Notes under the pieces: generated by a model | Database searches by the model: none | The model's input: the letters and a program-made list of their open reading frames with translations, nothing else | What the model was told of the DNA's origin: nothing | Shown: in pieces, positions 1 to 8,417 of the stretch | How the letters are laid out: every line of letters starts with the position of its first letter | Position numbering within the stretch: position 1 is the stretch's first letter | Translations under genes and position numbers: made by a program | Assembly (NCBI RefSeq): GCF_003075395.1 | Contig: NZ_QDFV01000005.1 | Span: forward strand, 1-64,000 | Length of the DNA stretch: 64,000 nucleotides | Origin: Microbacterium sp. TPD7012 | Lineage (GTDB): Bacteria; Actinomycetota; Actinomycetes; Actinomycetales; Microbacteriaceae | Direction: 5' to 3'

Positions 1-780
1 GTCCCAGGCGGTCTGCGCAGCGGACTGGCCGCCCTCGGTCGCGGCTCCCAGCAGCTCGAAGCGCTCCTTCAGCTCGGCGTTGTCCTCGACGTTCACCTTG
101 CCGTCGGCGGTGTAGTAGCCCTCGTCGAGCTGGTTGACCATGGCGTTCCAGACGAAGCCGGAGTGGTCGTACCAGGCCTTGCCGGTCTTGGCCGTGTAGT
201 CGGCGCCGACGGCGAAGTAGTTCTCCCAGTCGCCGTCGAGCAGCTGGGCCACGGACTCGCGGTCGCTGGGCAGGCCGGCGGCCTCGAACGCGGCGCCGTT
301 GTAGCAGATGCCGCTCGGGCCGATGTCGGTGCCGTAGCCGATGACCCGGCCCTCGGCATCCGTCGCCTGGCCGTACTTCCAGTCGACCCAGTCGGCCTTG
401 CGGTCCTCGATGCCGAAGTCGCGCAGGTCGACGAAGGTGTCGGAGACGTCCATGATGGCGCCGAGCCACCCCTCCTCGATCGCGACGATGTCGCTGAGGC
501 CGGAGCCGGCGGCGATCTTGGTGAAGGCATCGGTACGGGCGTTGCCGCCGGTGTCGATGTTGGTCGCCTCGATCGTGACGTTCGGGTGCTCCTTCTCGTA
601 CTCGTCGTAGAGGTCTTCGTAGCCGAAGGTGCCGAACGTGGTGACGGTCAGCGTGACGTCCTCGTCGCCACTGCCGCCGGCGTCGCCGCCGGTGGCGCCG
701 GAGCAGCCGGCCAGGGCGAGGGCGGAGACGGATGCCACGGCGGCTGCCGTCAGGATCCGGGTGCGGGCACGTGTGTTCAC
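1..780 (-). CDS. ABC sugar transporter substrate-binding lipoprotein (3' end outside window)
   Basis: This is the first 260 codons of an extracellular solute-binding protein (family 1 type); the C-terminus lies beyond the left edge. It starts at a GTG (778-780) preceded by AAGGAG. The N-terminus is a lipoprotein signal peptide ending in LALAGC, followed by a Gly/Asp-rich linker and a binding fold (TLTVTTFGTFGYEDLYDEYE, then VTIEATN). The family binds sugars outside the membrane and delivers them to an ABC permease; permease genes would be expected further left. Two TGGGAGCGCTCCCA palindromes in the promoter match the operator known for CebR-type LacI regulators, so cello-oligosaccharide or beta-glucoside uptake is the best inference. 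The exact substrate cannot be read from the sequence. Confidence 0.85.
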   Translation of the reverse strand, partial: MNTRARTRILTAAAVASVSALALAGCSGATGGDAGGSGDEDVTLTVTTFGTFGYEDLYDEYEKEHPNVTIEATNIDTGGNARTDAFTKIAAGSGLSDIVAIEEGWLGAIMDVSDTFVDLRDFGIEDRKADWVDWKYGQATDAEGRVIGYGTDIGPSGICYNGAAFEAAGLPSDRESVAQLLDGDWENYFAVGADYTAKTGKAWYDHSGFVWNAMVNQLDEGYYTADGKVNVEDNAELKERFELLGAATEGGQSAAQTAWD

Positions 781-829
781 AGGTCACTCCTTTGTGGTGG
801 GGGTCGCGCAGTGTGGTGCTCAGGGCGTT

Positions 830-878
830 GTGGGAGCGCTCCCACGAACTGAGACGTCACTCTATGGGAGCGCTCCCA
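830..878. promoter_or_regulatory. Tandem CebR-type (LacI family) operators
   Basis: There are two perfect palindromes: GTGGGAGCGCTCCCAC at 830-845 and TGGGAGCGCTCCCA at 865-878, with centres 34 bp apart (about three helical turns). The 14-bp core is identical to the CebR operator known from Streptomyces. They lie 50-98 bp upstream of the sugar-binding-protein GTG and 38 bp or more before apt, so they most likely control the leftward sugar transporter operon. No cebR gene is in the window; the LacI gene at 6229 sits next to a different operator. Confidence 0.8.
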
Positions 879-915
879 CGGATGTCAAGCGCGACGGAGG
901 AGGTAGCCTTGCCCG

Positions 916-1455
916 GTGCCCGAAGCCGCTCTCTCCCCCGCCCTCACCCGCGCCGCATCGCTGATCCGCAGCATCCCGGACTACCCGGAACCCGGCATCG
1001 TCTTCCGCGACATCACCCCGCTGCTCGCCGACGCCGAAGCACTTCGCGTCACCACCGAGGCGATCATCGAGCCCTTCGCCGGACAGTTCGACGTGGTCGC
1101 CGGCATCGAGGCGCGCGGCTTCATCCTCGCCGGAGCGGCCGCGATCGCGGCAGGGGTCGGCCTGATCCCGATCCGCAAGGCGGGCAAGCTGCCGCGGCCC
1201 GCGGCATCCGTCGACTACGCCCTCGAGTACGGCACCGCGACGATCGAGATGCACGACGACCTGCCCGCCGGATCCCGCGTGCTGCTCATCGACGACGTGC
1301 TCGCCACGGGCGGCACGCTCGCCGCCGGACGGGAGCTCGTCGAGCGCCTCGGCAGCCACGTCGCGGGCATCTCGGTGCTGTTCGAGATCGACGGGCTCGG
1401 CGGCCGTGCAGCCATCGGCGATCTGCACACGGTCTTCCACTCCGACCCCGCGTAG
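916..1455 (+). CDS. apt: Adenine phosphoribosyltransferase
   Basis: A 179-residue purine-salvage enzyme converting adenine and PRPP to AMP in the cytoplasm. The PRPP-binding loop VLLIDDVLATGGT is at residues 122-134, and the N-terminal region SIPDYPEPGIVFRDITPLL is typical of Apt. The GTG start lies six bases after a TAGCCT hexamer (904-909), suggesting a leaderless transcript, although a GGAGGAGG run (896-903) also lies just upstream. It precedes purS-purQ on the same strand but has a 62-bp gap and probably its own promoter. Length and motifs are normal for the family. Confidence 0.93.
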   Translation: MPEAALSPALTRAASLIRSIPDYPEPGIVFRDITPLLADAEALRVTTEAIIEPFAGQFDVVAGIEARGFILAGAAAIAAGVGLIPIRKAGKLPRPAASVDYALEYGTATIEMHDDLPAGSRVLLIDDVLATGGTLAAGRELVERLGSHVAGISVLFEIDGLGGRAAIGDLHTVFHSDPA

Positions 1456-1517
1456 GACGAGGTGCCGGGGCCGGTAGACTGAGCGCGCCAGCCTTCCCGC
1501 GACTTCCGGAGCCGTTC

Positions 1518-1762
1518 ATGCCCACCATCGTCGTCGACGTCATGCCCAAGTCCGAACTCCTCGACCCGCAGGGGAAGGCCGTCTCGGGCGCGTTCGCCCG
1601 CCTGGGCGTCGAGGGCTTCGCCGACGTCCGCATCGGCAAGCGCTTCGAGCTCACGGTCGAGGGCGAGGTCACCGACGAGCTGCTCGCCGAGGCGAAGCGC
1701 GTCGCCGACGAGGTGCTCTCGAACTCCGTGATCGAGGACGTGGTGGGCGTCGAGGTCGTCGA

Positions 1763-1766
<4 letters not shown>
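1518..1766 (+). CDS. purS: Phosphoribosylformylglycinamidine synthase subunit PurS
   Basis: An 82-residue small subunit of the PurSQL complex, step four of de novo purine synthesis. The sequence has the family pattern: [20 protein letters not shown], then a central [13 protein letters not shown] strand and a C-terminal [11 protein letters not shown]. The ATG has GGAG seven bases upstream. A TAGACT -10 box at 1475-1480 would give a leader of about 30 nt. Its stop overlaps the purQ start (ATGA at 1763-1766), indicating translational coupling. Confidence 0.94.
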
Positions 1767-2470
<704 letters not shown>

Positions 2471-2480
2471 AACCGCCAGG

Positions 2481-3740
2481 TCAGCCGGGCGGAAGGCGGA
2501 AGGGGTTGTCCCCGGCCTCCGCGAGCAGATACCAGGCGGTCGCACCCGTGTGCAGGCTCGCGTAGTACAGGTCGCCGAAGCCGGAGTCGAGGCCGTCGCT
2601 CGACGTCGCCACGATCCCCTTGCCGTCTCCGTTGAGGGCGTCGCGCTGCACCAGACGGATGCTGCTCAATAACGCCTCTGCACGATCCGCATCACCCTGC
2701 CCGCCCCGAAGCCGGAGCCCGAGCGCGAGGTTCCCCGCGCCCTCGAACCACACCTTCGAGACGTCGGTGTCGCTGATCGACGGTCCCGTGTAGGGGCCGT
2801 CGTTCGCGATCAGGTGGGCGAGCGTCCAGTCCAGCGCCGCGCCGTAGCGCGGGTCGCCGGTGCCGAGGTAGCTCCACGTCTGGGCATCCAGGGGCACGGG
2901 TCGGGTGTTGATCGTCGATCCGTCGAGGCCCGTGCCGGTGTCGACATGGCCGTCCGCGCTCTGCATCGCGGCGACGAACGCGGCGGCGACCGCTGCCCGA
3001 TCCGCCCACACGGCCTCGCCGGTGAGCTGGGCCAGCTGCGCGAAGAACCCGGAGATGTCGCTGTTGTGCTCGGTCGACTTCCACGTCAGCGAGGTGCCGT
3101 CGTCCAGCTGGCCGCCCGTGTATCCGAAGGGAGCGCGGACCATGTCGGCGGTGTTCGCCTGGATCCACTCGGCGATCCGCAGTGCCCCGTCGAGGTACTT
3201 CGTCTCACCCGTCGCGTGGAACAGCCTCGCGAGGCTCATCCCGACCCAGGCCTGGTTCCCGGTGAAGGTACCGGGGCCGGTGATCTCCACCCGCCCCTGA
3301 CGGATGCCGTGGGGCTCGTACGACGTGCGAACGCGGCCGTCGCCGATCGGATCCTCCTCCTGCACGAACAGCAGCGTGTCGCCGATCGCCTGCGCACGGC
3401 GGAGGTCGGCGGGCAGGCCTCGGGCCGTGTAGGCGATCACGACGAGCGCGTCGTCGTAGACGAACGACGGCGTGAAGTCCCAGCTCGGGGTGGTAAAGAA
3501 TCCACCCTGATAGCTGCGGGGCAGACAGCGCCCGGCCCCGTCGCAGAACTCGTCGACACGGGCGTCGAGGAACTCGTAGGCCCGCTCCATCGACGCCGCG
3601 GCATCCGGAGCGCTCACGCCGGGCACGGGATCATCCGCCGGTTCGATGACCCCCGAGGCGGCAGGAGCCGCTCCCGCGAGCACGGCCGCGACGACGAGCG
3701 CAGCGATGACCGCCCACGGCGCGCGCGGTGAACCGGACAT
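2481..3740 (-). CDS. Secreted (alpha/alpha)6-barrel-like protein, putative glycosidase
   Basis: A 419-residue protein with an N-terminal Sec-type signal peptide (hydrophobic stretch at residues 9-30 ending near APAASG). The mature part is helical and rich in Trp/Tyr/Gly motifs of the kind found in (alpha/alpha)6 barrels (FTGNQAWVGMSLARLFHATG, DLYYASLHTGATAWYLLAEA). Regularly spaced helix pairs and Asp/Glu-rich loops fit a glycosidase or polysaccharide-active protein, but I cannot assign a family or catalytic residues. It converges on purQ with a 10-bp gap and stands alone. The 155-bp region upstream (3741-3895) shows no clear operator. Confidence 0.6.
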   Translation of the reverse strand: MSGSPRAPWAVIAALVVAAVLAGAAPAASGVIEPADDPVPGVSAPDAAASMERAYEFLDARVDEFCDGAGRCLPRSYQGGFFTTPSWDFTPSFVYDDALVVIAYTARGLPADLRRAQAIGDTLLFVQEEDPIGDGRVRTSYEPHGIRQGRVEITGPGTFTGNQAWVGMSLARLFHATGETKYLDGALRIAEWIQANTADMVRAPFGYTGGQLDDGTSLTWKSTEHNSDISGFFAQLAQLTGEAVWADRAAVAAAFVAAMQSADGHVDTGTGLDGSTINTRPVPLDAQTWSYLGTGDPRYGAALDWTLAHLIANDGPYTGPSISDTDVSKVWFEGAGNLALGLRLRGGQGDADRAEALLSSIRLVQRDALNGDGKGIVATSSDGLDSGFGDLYYASLHTGATAWYLLAEAGDNPFRLPPG

Positions 3741-3895
3741 GCGGGCCCCTCCGTCGACATCCCGGGCCGAGTGCGCGACCCGCGGGCGACCGAGAGGTCA
3801 CCAGGAAGAGCCTGACCGGTTCGTCGCGCTCCGGGAAGCGGCGAAAGTCCAGTGTTCCCGTGCCATTCGGCGAACATCGCGATCAGGGATCGCTC

Positions 3896-4324
3896 CTATC
3901 CCAGCGCGGGCGGCCAGACGCCGATGATGATCGCCATGACCACGACCGTGACCAGCTCGTGCGCGATGTTCAGGGTCGTGAGCCTGGTCGAGCGCCCTTC
4001 GAAGGCGTCGTGCGTGATGAAGCGGGCGGCCGTGAATCCGGCCCAGAGCGTCACGCCCGTCACGATCGTGCCCCAGAAGAACGGGCCGCCGTAGAAGTGC
4101 CAGGCGATGGCGGATGCTCCGGCGAGCACCCATGCCGTGAGGAAGCTCACGATGACCGTGGTGATGATGGGCCACATCGCCGTCGCGGCCGGCCGATCCA
4201 TGTCGACGTTCGCGAGCTTCGACCAGCGCGTGCCGAACACCTTCGGGGCGTACCAGACCGAGCCGACGAGCATGCTCGACGCGGTTGCCAGCAGCACCGC
4301 CCAGTAGTTGATCTCGGGAACCAT
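3896..4324 (-). CDS. DUF1761-like small integral membrane protein
   Basis: A 142-residue protein with four predicted transmembrane helices (about residues 6-25, 48-70, 80-100, 115-138). The INYWAVLLATASSMLVGSVW start followed by W-Y-x-P-K-V-F-G is the usual beginning of DUF1761 proteins, whose function is unknown. Two adjacent ATG codons exist; the second (4322-4324) has AGGAGG at a better distance than the first (4325-4327), so I use the second. It is transcribed away from the GH13 gene and shares a 150-bp divergent region with it. Confidence 0.7.
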   Translation of the reverse strand: MVPEINYWAVLLATASSMLVGSVWYAPKVFGTRWSKLANVDMDRPAATAMWPIITTVIVSFLTAWVLAGASAIAWHFYGGPFFWGTIVTGVTLWAGFTAARFITHDAFEGRSTRLTTLNIAHELVTVVVMAIIIGVWPPALG

Positions 4325-4447
4325 CATTGCCTCCTCGAATCGGATGCCGTCAGGCTACTCCCCTGTGGTCTCGCGGCCTGCAAGCGGCGCCGGGAGCGCG
4401 CATCCGCCCCACCCTCCGAACCGATTCGATCGCCGGTCTGGCGGGAA

Positions 4448-4468
4448 TGTAAGCGTTTGCACTAGTCT
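4448..4468 (+). promoter_or_regulatory. LacI-type operator and -10 box of the GH13 gene
   Basis: TGTAAGCGTTTGCA at 4448-4461 is an imperfect palindrome around a central CG, of the type bound by LacI/MalR regulators. It is followed directly by TAGTCT (4463-4468), a TANNNT -10 box six bases before the ATG at 4475. The operator would therefore block the core promoter, and the mRNA is probably leaderless. The likely ligand-binding partner is the LacI protein encoded just downstream (6229-7236). Confidence 0.65.
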
Positions 4469-4474
4469 CGTCCC

Positions 4475-6136
4475 ATGGCACAGCTTGAACAGATCGCAGC
4501 CCCCGGTTCCGAGTGGTGGCGCAGCGCCGTCATCTACCAGATCTACCCGCGCTCCTTCGCCGACGCGTCGGGCGACGGCATCGGCGACCTGCCGGGCATC
4601 ACAGCACGGCTCGACTCGCTGAAGGATCTCGGCGTCGACGCGATCTGGCTGAGTCCGTTCATGACCAGCCCCCAGCGCGATGCCGGCTACGACGTCGCCG
4701 ACTACCGCGACGTCGACCCGCTCTTCGGCACCCTCGCCGACTTCGACGAGATGCTGGCCGAGGCCCATGCCCGCGGCATCCGCGTGGTCGTCGATCTCGT
4801 CCCGAACCACTCCTCGGCGCAGCACGCCTGGTTCCAGGAGGCGCTCAAGGCCGCCCCCGGAAGCCCCGAGCGTGCGCGCTACATCTTCCGCGACGGCAAG
4901 GGCGAGAACGGCGAGCTCCCGCCGAACAACTGGGAGTCCGTGTTCGGCGGCGGCATGTGGGAGCGCATCGTCGAAGCCGACGGCACTCCCGGCCAGTGGT
5001 ACCTGCACATCTTCGACCCCACGCAGCCCGACTTCGACTGGAACAACGAAGAGGTGCGCGAGGAGTTCCGCTCGATCCTGCGCTTCTGGCTCGACCGCGG
5101 TGTCGACGGGTTCCGCGTCGACGTCGCGCACGGCATGATCAAGGCCGACGGCCTGCCCGACTACACGCCCCCGGCCGACGCCGACTCGATGGGCGGCGGC
5201 GAGGCGAACGTGCCGTACTGGGGCCAGGACGGCGTGCACGACATCTACCGCGACTGGCACGAGGTGCTCGCCGAGTACGACGGCGACCGCGCACTCTGCG
5301 GCGAGGCCTGGATGCCGACGCTGAAGCAGACCGCTCTCTGGGTGCGCCCCGACGAGATGCACCAGACGTTCAACTTCCCGTATCTCATGACCCCGTGGGA
5401 CGCGAAGGAGCTCGGCGATGTCATCCGCGAGTCGCTCGACGCGTTCGGCGCGGTCGGCGCCCCCAGCACCTGGGTGCTCTCGAACCACGACGTCGTGCGT
5501 CACGCGAGCCGGCTCGCGCTGACGGCCGACAACCCGCAGGGCGAGGGCATCGGACCGAACACGCCCGACAAGCCCGACACGGCGATCGGACTGGCACGCG
5601 CCCGCGCGGCGACCACCCTGATGCTGGCCCTCCCCGGCTCCGCGTATCTCTACCAGGGCGAGGAGCTCGGTCTCCCCGAGGCGATGGAGATCCCCGACGC
5701 GTTCCGGCAGGACCCGACCTGGTTCCGCACGAACGGCGAGCGCTACGGACGCGACGGATGCCGCGTGCCGCTGCCCTGGACCGCAGAGGGCACCGCCTTC
5801 GGGTTCAACGACACCGGGGCATCCTGGCTGCCGCAGCCGGCCGACTGGGCGACCTACGCGCGGGATGTCGAAGAGGCCGATCCGACGTCGACGCTGTCGC
5901 TGTACAAGCAGCTGCTGGCGGCACGACGCGAGCACGGCTTCGGCAGCGGCTCGCTCGTGTGGGAGGACGCGGGAACAGATGCCGTGGCCTTCCGCCGCGG
6001 CGACGTGCACGTGGTCGCGAACCTCGGCACCGCCCCGCTCGAACTGCCCGCCGGCGCGAAGGTGGTGCTGTCGAGCCGGCCGTTCGACGGCACCTCGCTG
6101 CCCGTCGACACGGCGGCCTGGTACACGACGGCCTGA
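4475..6136 (+). CDS. GH13 alpha-glucosidase (oligo-1,6-glucosidase type)
   Basis: A 553-residue cytoplasmic glycoside hydrolase family 13 enzyme with no signal peptide. The (beta/alpha)8 barrel begins at AVIYQIYPRSFADASGDGIG. The catalytic nucleophile is Asp216 in GFRVDVAHG, the acid/base is Glu277 in LCGEAWM, and the third carboxylate is Asp339 in LSNHDVVRH. Val directly after the nucleophile and a QPDFDW segment are associated in this family with activity on alpha-1,6 linkages, so isomalto-oligosaccharide or broad alpha-glucosidase activity is likely. No Shine-Dalgarno sequence precedes the ATG; the TAGTCT box six bases upstream indicates a leaderless mRNA. A LacI regulator follows 92 bp downstream on the same strand. 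Confidence 0.88.
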   Translation: MAQLEQIAAPGSEWWRSAVIYQIYPRSFADASGDGIGDLPGITARLDSLKDLGVDAIWLSPFMTSPQRDAGYDVADYRDVDPLFGTLADFDEMLAEAHARGIRVVVDLVPNHSSAQHAWFQEALKAAPGSPERARYIFRDGKGENGELPPNNWESVFGGGMWERIVEADGTPGQWYLHIFDPTQPDFDWNNEEVREEFRSILRFWLDRGVDGFRVDVAHGMIKADGLPDYTPPADADSMGGGEANVPYWGQDGVHDIYRDWHEVLAEYDGDRALCGEAWMPTLKQTALWVRPDEMHQTFNFPYLMTPWDAKELGDVIRESLDAFGAVGAPSTWVLSNHDVVRHASRLALTADNPQGEGIGPNTPDKPDTAIGLARARAATTLMLALPGSAYLYQGEELGLPEAMEIPDAFRQDPTWFRTNGERYGRDGCRVPLPWTAEGTAFGFNDTGASWLPQPADWATYARDVEEADPTSTLSLYKQLLAARREHGFGSGSLVWEDAGTDAVAFRRGDVHVVANLGTAPLELPAGAKVVLSSRPFDGTSLPVDTAAWYTTA

Positions 6137-6146
6137 TCACCCTTCC

Positions 6147-6207
6147 GTTCCGGTCGCGATTTCTCACCGAGAGCCACCCGCCGAGGGTGAGAAACTGCGA
6201 CCGGAAC
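6147..6207. repeat. Long intergenic inverted repeat
   Basis: Two 22-nt arms (6147-6168 and 6186-6207) are complementary except for two central positions and enclose a 17-nt loop. The left arm begins GTTCCGGTCGC and ends TTTCTCACC. There is no T-run after it, so it is not a classical terminator. It lies between the GH13 gene and lacI and ends 22 bases before the lacI ATG, so it could attenuate read-through into the regulator. A degenerate relative is present at 49226. Confidence 0.75.
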
Positions 6208-6228
6208 AGGATCCGACGGAGGAACCGC

Positions 6229-7236
6229 ATGGCGAGCATCGATGAGGTGGCCCGGCTCGCCGGGGTCTCCACGGCGACCGTCTCGCGCGCTCTGAGCGGC
6301 CGCGGGCAGGTCTCCGCGTCCGCCAGGGAGCGTGTGCAGGCGGCGGCGCAGACGCTCGGCTACGTCGTCTCCTCGCGGGCCTCGAGCCTCGCCTCGGGGC
6401 GCACGCGGAACATCGGCGTCGTGGTGCCGTTCCTCGACCGCTGGTTCTTCAGCACCGTGCTGTCCGGGGTCTCGGCCGCTCTGATGCGCGAGGGCTACGA
6501 CATCACGCTCTACAACATCACCGCCGACAAGGACGTGCGTCGGCACGTGTTCGACACGTTCCTGCGCCGTCAGCGGGTGGATGCCGTGATCGCGGTGTCG
6601 ATCGAGCTCGACGAGGACGAGACGCAGTACCTGCTCGAGCTCGGACTCCCGGTCATCGCGATCGGCGGACCGAACCCGAAGCTCGACACCCTGACGGTCG
6701 ACGACGTCGCCGTGGCGCAGCTGGCCACCGAGCACCTCATCGGACTCGGCCACACCGACATCGCGCACATCGGGGCGAACCCCGAGTTCGACCTCGACTT
6801 CCATATCCCGACCAACCGACGACTGGGTTTCGAGCGGGCGCTGGCGAAGGCCGGCATCCCCCTCAACCCCGCCTTCCTGGAGCCCGCGGACTTCACGGTC
6901 GAGGGTGGCTATCGGGCGGCCAAGCAGCTGCTCGGCCGCCCGGGGCCCCGCCCGACCGCCGTGTTCGCCGCATCCGACGAGATGGCGATCGGTGCGCTTC
7001 TCGCTGCCCGCGACCTGGGCTTCGGCGTGCCGGACGACCTGTCGATCGTAGGCATCGACGGGCATGAGCTCGGGGAGTTCTTCCGACTCACGACCGTCGA
7101 CCAGTTCCCGCTCGGCCAGGGGGAGCGAGCGGCGGATGCCGTGCTCGCGAAGCTCTCCGAGCCGGATGCCGTGCGCATCCCGGCCGCCCTGCCGTACGAG
7201 CTGAACGTGCGCGGGACGACCGCCCGACTCGTCTGA
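6229..7236 (+). CDS. LacI family transcriptional regulator
   Basis: A 335-residue regulator. The N-terminal helix-turn-helix with hinge (MASIDEVARLAGVSTATVSR, residues 1-20, then ALSGRGQVS) is diagnostic for LacI. The rest is a periplasmic-binding-protein-like effector domain (NIGVVVPFLDRWFFS; VFAASDEMAIGAL). The ATG is chosen for GGAGGA six bases upstream. It follows the GH13 gene on the same strand and probably represses it through the operator at 4448. The effector sugar is unknown; alpha-glucosides are inferred from the neighbour. Confidence 0.9.
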   Translation: MASIDEVARLAGVSTATVSRALSGRGQVSASARERVQAAAQTLGYVVSSRASSLASGRTRNIGVVVPFLDRWFFSTVLSGVSAALMREGYDITLYNITADKDVRRHVFDTFLRRQRVDAVIAVSIELDEDETQYLLELGLPVIAIGGPNPKLDTLTVDDVAVAQLATEHLIGLGHTDIAHIGANPEFDLDFHIPTNRRLGFERALAKAGIPLNPAFLEPADFTVEGGYRAAKQLLGRPGPRPTAVFAASDEMAIGALLAARDLGFGVPDDLSIVGIDGHELGEFFRLTTVDQFPLGQGERAADAVLAKLSEPDAVRIPAALPYELNVRGTTARLV

Positions 7237-7268
7237 GCTGTTCCGCCGACCCGGCAGAAGCGGTCAGG

Positions 7269-7895
7269 TCATGATGCGACGATGAGGCCCTTCGCGGCGC
7301 GGGCGGTCTCGAAGCGGCGCTGCACGTCGGGCCAGTTCACGAGCTCCCAGAACGCCTTCACGTAGTCGGCGCGCACGTTGAGGTAGTCGAGGTAGTAGGC
7401 GTGCTCCCACACGTCGAGCTGCAGAAGCGGCGTCACGCCGAGCGGGGCATTGCCCTGCTGGTCGAACAGCTGGAAGATCACCGGTCGCGCTCCCACGGAA
7501 TCCCAGGCGAGAACGGCCCAGCCCGAGCCCTGCACGCCGAGCGCGGTGGCGGTGAAGTGCGCGCGGAAGGCATCGATCGACCCGAACGCGTCGACGAGCG
7601 CGGCTTCGAGCTCGCCCTCGGGAGCCCCGCCGCCCTCGGGCGAGAGGTTCTGCCAGAACACCGAGTGGTTGATGTGGCCGCCGAGGTTGAACGCGAGGTC
7701 CTTCTCGAGCTTGTTCACGTTCGCGAGGTCGCCGGCGCTGCGTGCGGTCGCGAGCTGCTCGAGTGCGGTGTTCGCGCCGGTGACGTAGGCCTGGTGGTGC
7801 TTCGAGTGGTGCAGCTCCATGATCTTGCCGGAGATGTGCGGCTCGAGAGCGGAGTAGTCGTACGGGAGCTCGGGGAGCGTGTAGAGAGCGGACAT
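7269..7895 (-). CDS. sodA: Superoxide dismutase (Mn/Fe family)
   Basis: A 208-residue enzyme converting superoxide to peroxide and oxygen in the cytoplasm. The metal ligands are present: His29 (MELHHSKHH), His77 (NHSVFW), and Asp161 and His165 (DVWEHAYYLDY). GGH before the second ligand and FDQQGN favour manganese, though cambialism cannot be excluded. The start has AAGGAAG upstream and lies only 12 bases after the stop of the flavin reductase gene. It is therefore the last gene of the ferredoxin-FprA-flavin reductase operon and would share its SoxR-type promoter. Confidence 0.95.
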   Translation of the reverse strand: MSALYTLPELPYDYSALEPHISGKIMELHHSKHHQAYVTGANTALEQLATARSAGDLANVNKLEKDLAFNLGGHINHSVFWQNLSPEGGGAPEGELEAALVDAFGSIDAFRAHFTATALGVQGSGWAVLAWDSVGARPVIFQLFDQQGNAPLGVTPLLQLDVWEHAYYLDYLNVRADYVKAFWELVNWPDVQRRFETARAAKGLIVAS

Positions 7896-7907
7896 GATGT
7901 CTTCCTT

Positions 7908-8417
7908 TCAGAGGTGGGTGTCGTGCGGCAGCGGATGGAAGCGGCGGTCGAGGTAGACGAGCGGCCGCCCGGCGGTTCCGGGAAGCACCTCGAGCACCTC
8001 GGCGATGACCACGGTCGACGAGCCGACCGGGACGGTCTGGATGGGGCGGCAGCGCAGCGCGACGCGGGCTCCGGCGAGGTGCGGCTCACCGGTCGGGAGC
8101 GTCGCCCATCCCTGCTCCGTCGTGAAGCGCTCGGAGCCGCTGACCGCGAACGTCTGCGCGAGAGCGGAGTGCTCGTCGTCGATGAGGTGCACGACGAAGG
8201 AGTCGGCTGCGAGGATCGCGCCGGCGGAGCCGGTCGCCCGGGTCACCGAGAACACGATCGCGGCGGGGTCGACGGCCACCGAGGCGACGCTCGACGCCGT
8301 GAGCCCGACCGGCCCCGCCGGGGTGCTCGCCGTGATGATCGCCACACCGGCGGGATGTGTGCGGAAGGCCGCCTTGAGCCCGTCGCCGACCGGCGTGGGC
8401 ACGGGTGCCGTGCTCAT
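7908..8417 (-). CDS. Flavin reductase-like FMN-binding protein
   Basis: A 169-residue protein of the flavin reductase-like (split barrel) family, which reduces FMN or FAD with NAD(P)H, often for a partner monooxygenase. Recognisable segments are FRTHPAGVAIITASTPAGPV, GLTASSVASVAVDP and ERFTTEQGW. The ATG overlaps the fprA stop (ATGA at 8414-8417), indicating coupling. No monooxygenase lies nearby, so in this operon it may serve redox balance or Fe-S/ferric reduction under oxidative stress; that is inference from context. Confidence 0.85.
   Translation of the reverse strand: MSTAPVPTPVGDGLKAAFRTHPAGVAIITASTPAGPVGLTASSVASVAVDPAAIVFSVTRATGSAGAILAADSFVVHLIDDEHSALAQTFAVSGSERFTTEQGWATLPTGEPHLAGARVALRCRPIQTVPVGSSTVVIAEVLEVLPGTAGRPLVYLDRRFHPLPHDTHL

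Noticed and set aside
2471..3740. purL expected after purQ
   Set aside because: The region after purQ encodes a secreted protein on the opposite strand; no PurL motifs occur anywhere in the window.
6147..6207. Rho-independent terminator of the GH13 gene
   Set aside because: A strong stem is present, but there is no T-run on either side and the lacI ribosome-binding site follows at once, so I list it as a repeat.
4355..7236. Very long open frames in the other phases of the GH13 gene and on its opposite strand
   Set aside because: They lack stop codons only because of the high GC content; their translations are Arg/Ala/Pro-rich with no domains, while the GH13 frame has all catalytic motifs.
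7908..8417. Flavin reductase as half of a two-component monooxygenase system
   Set aside because: No monooxygenase gene lies in or near the operon; the context is ferredoxin, its reductase and superoxide dismutase.
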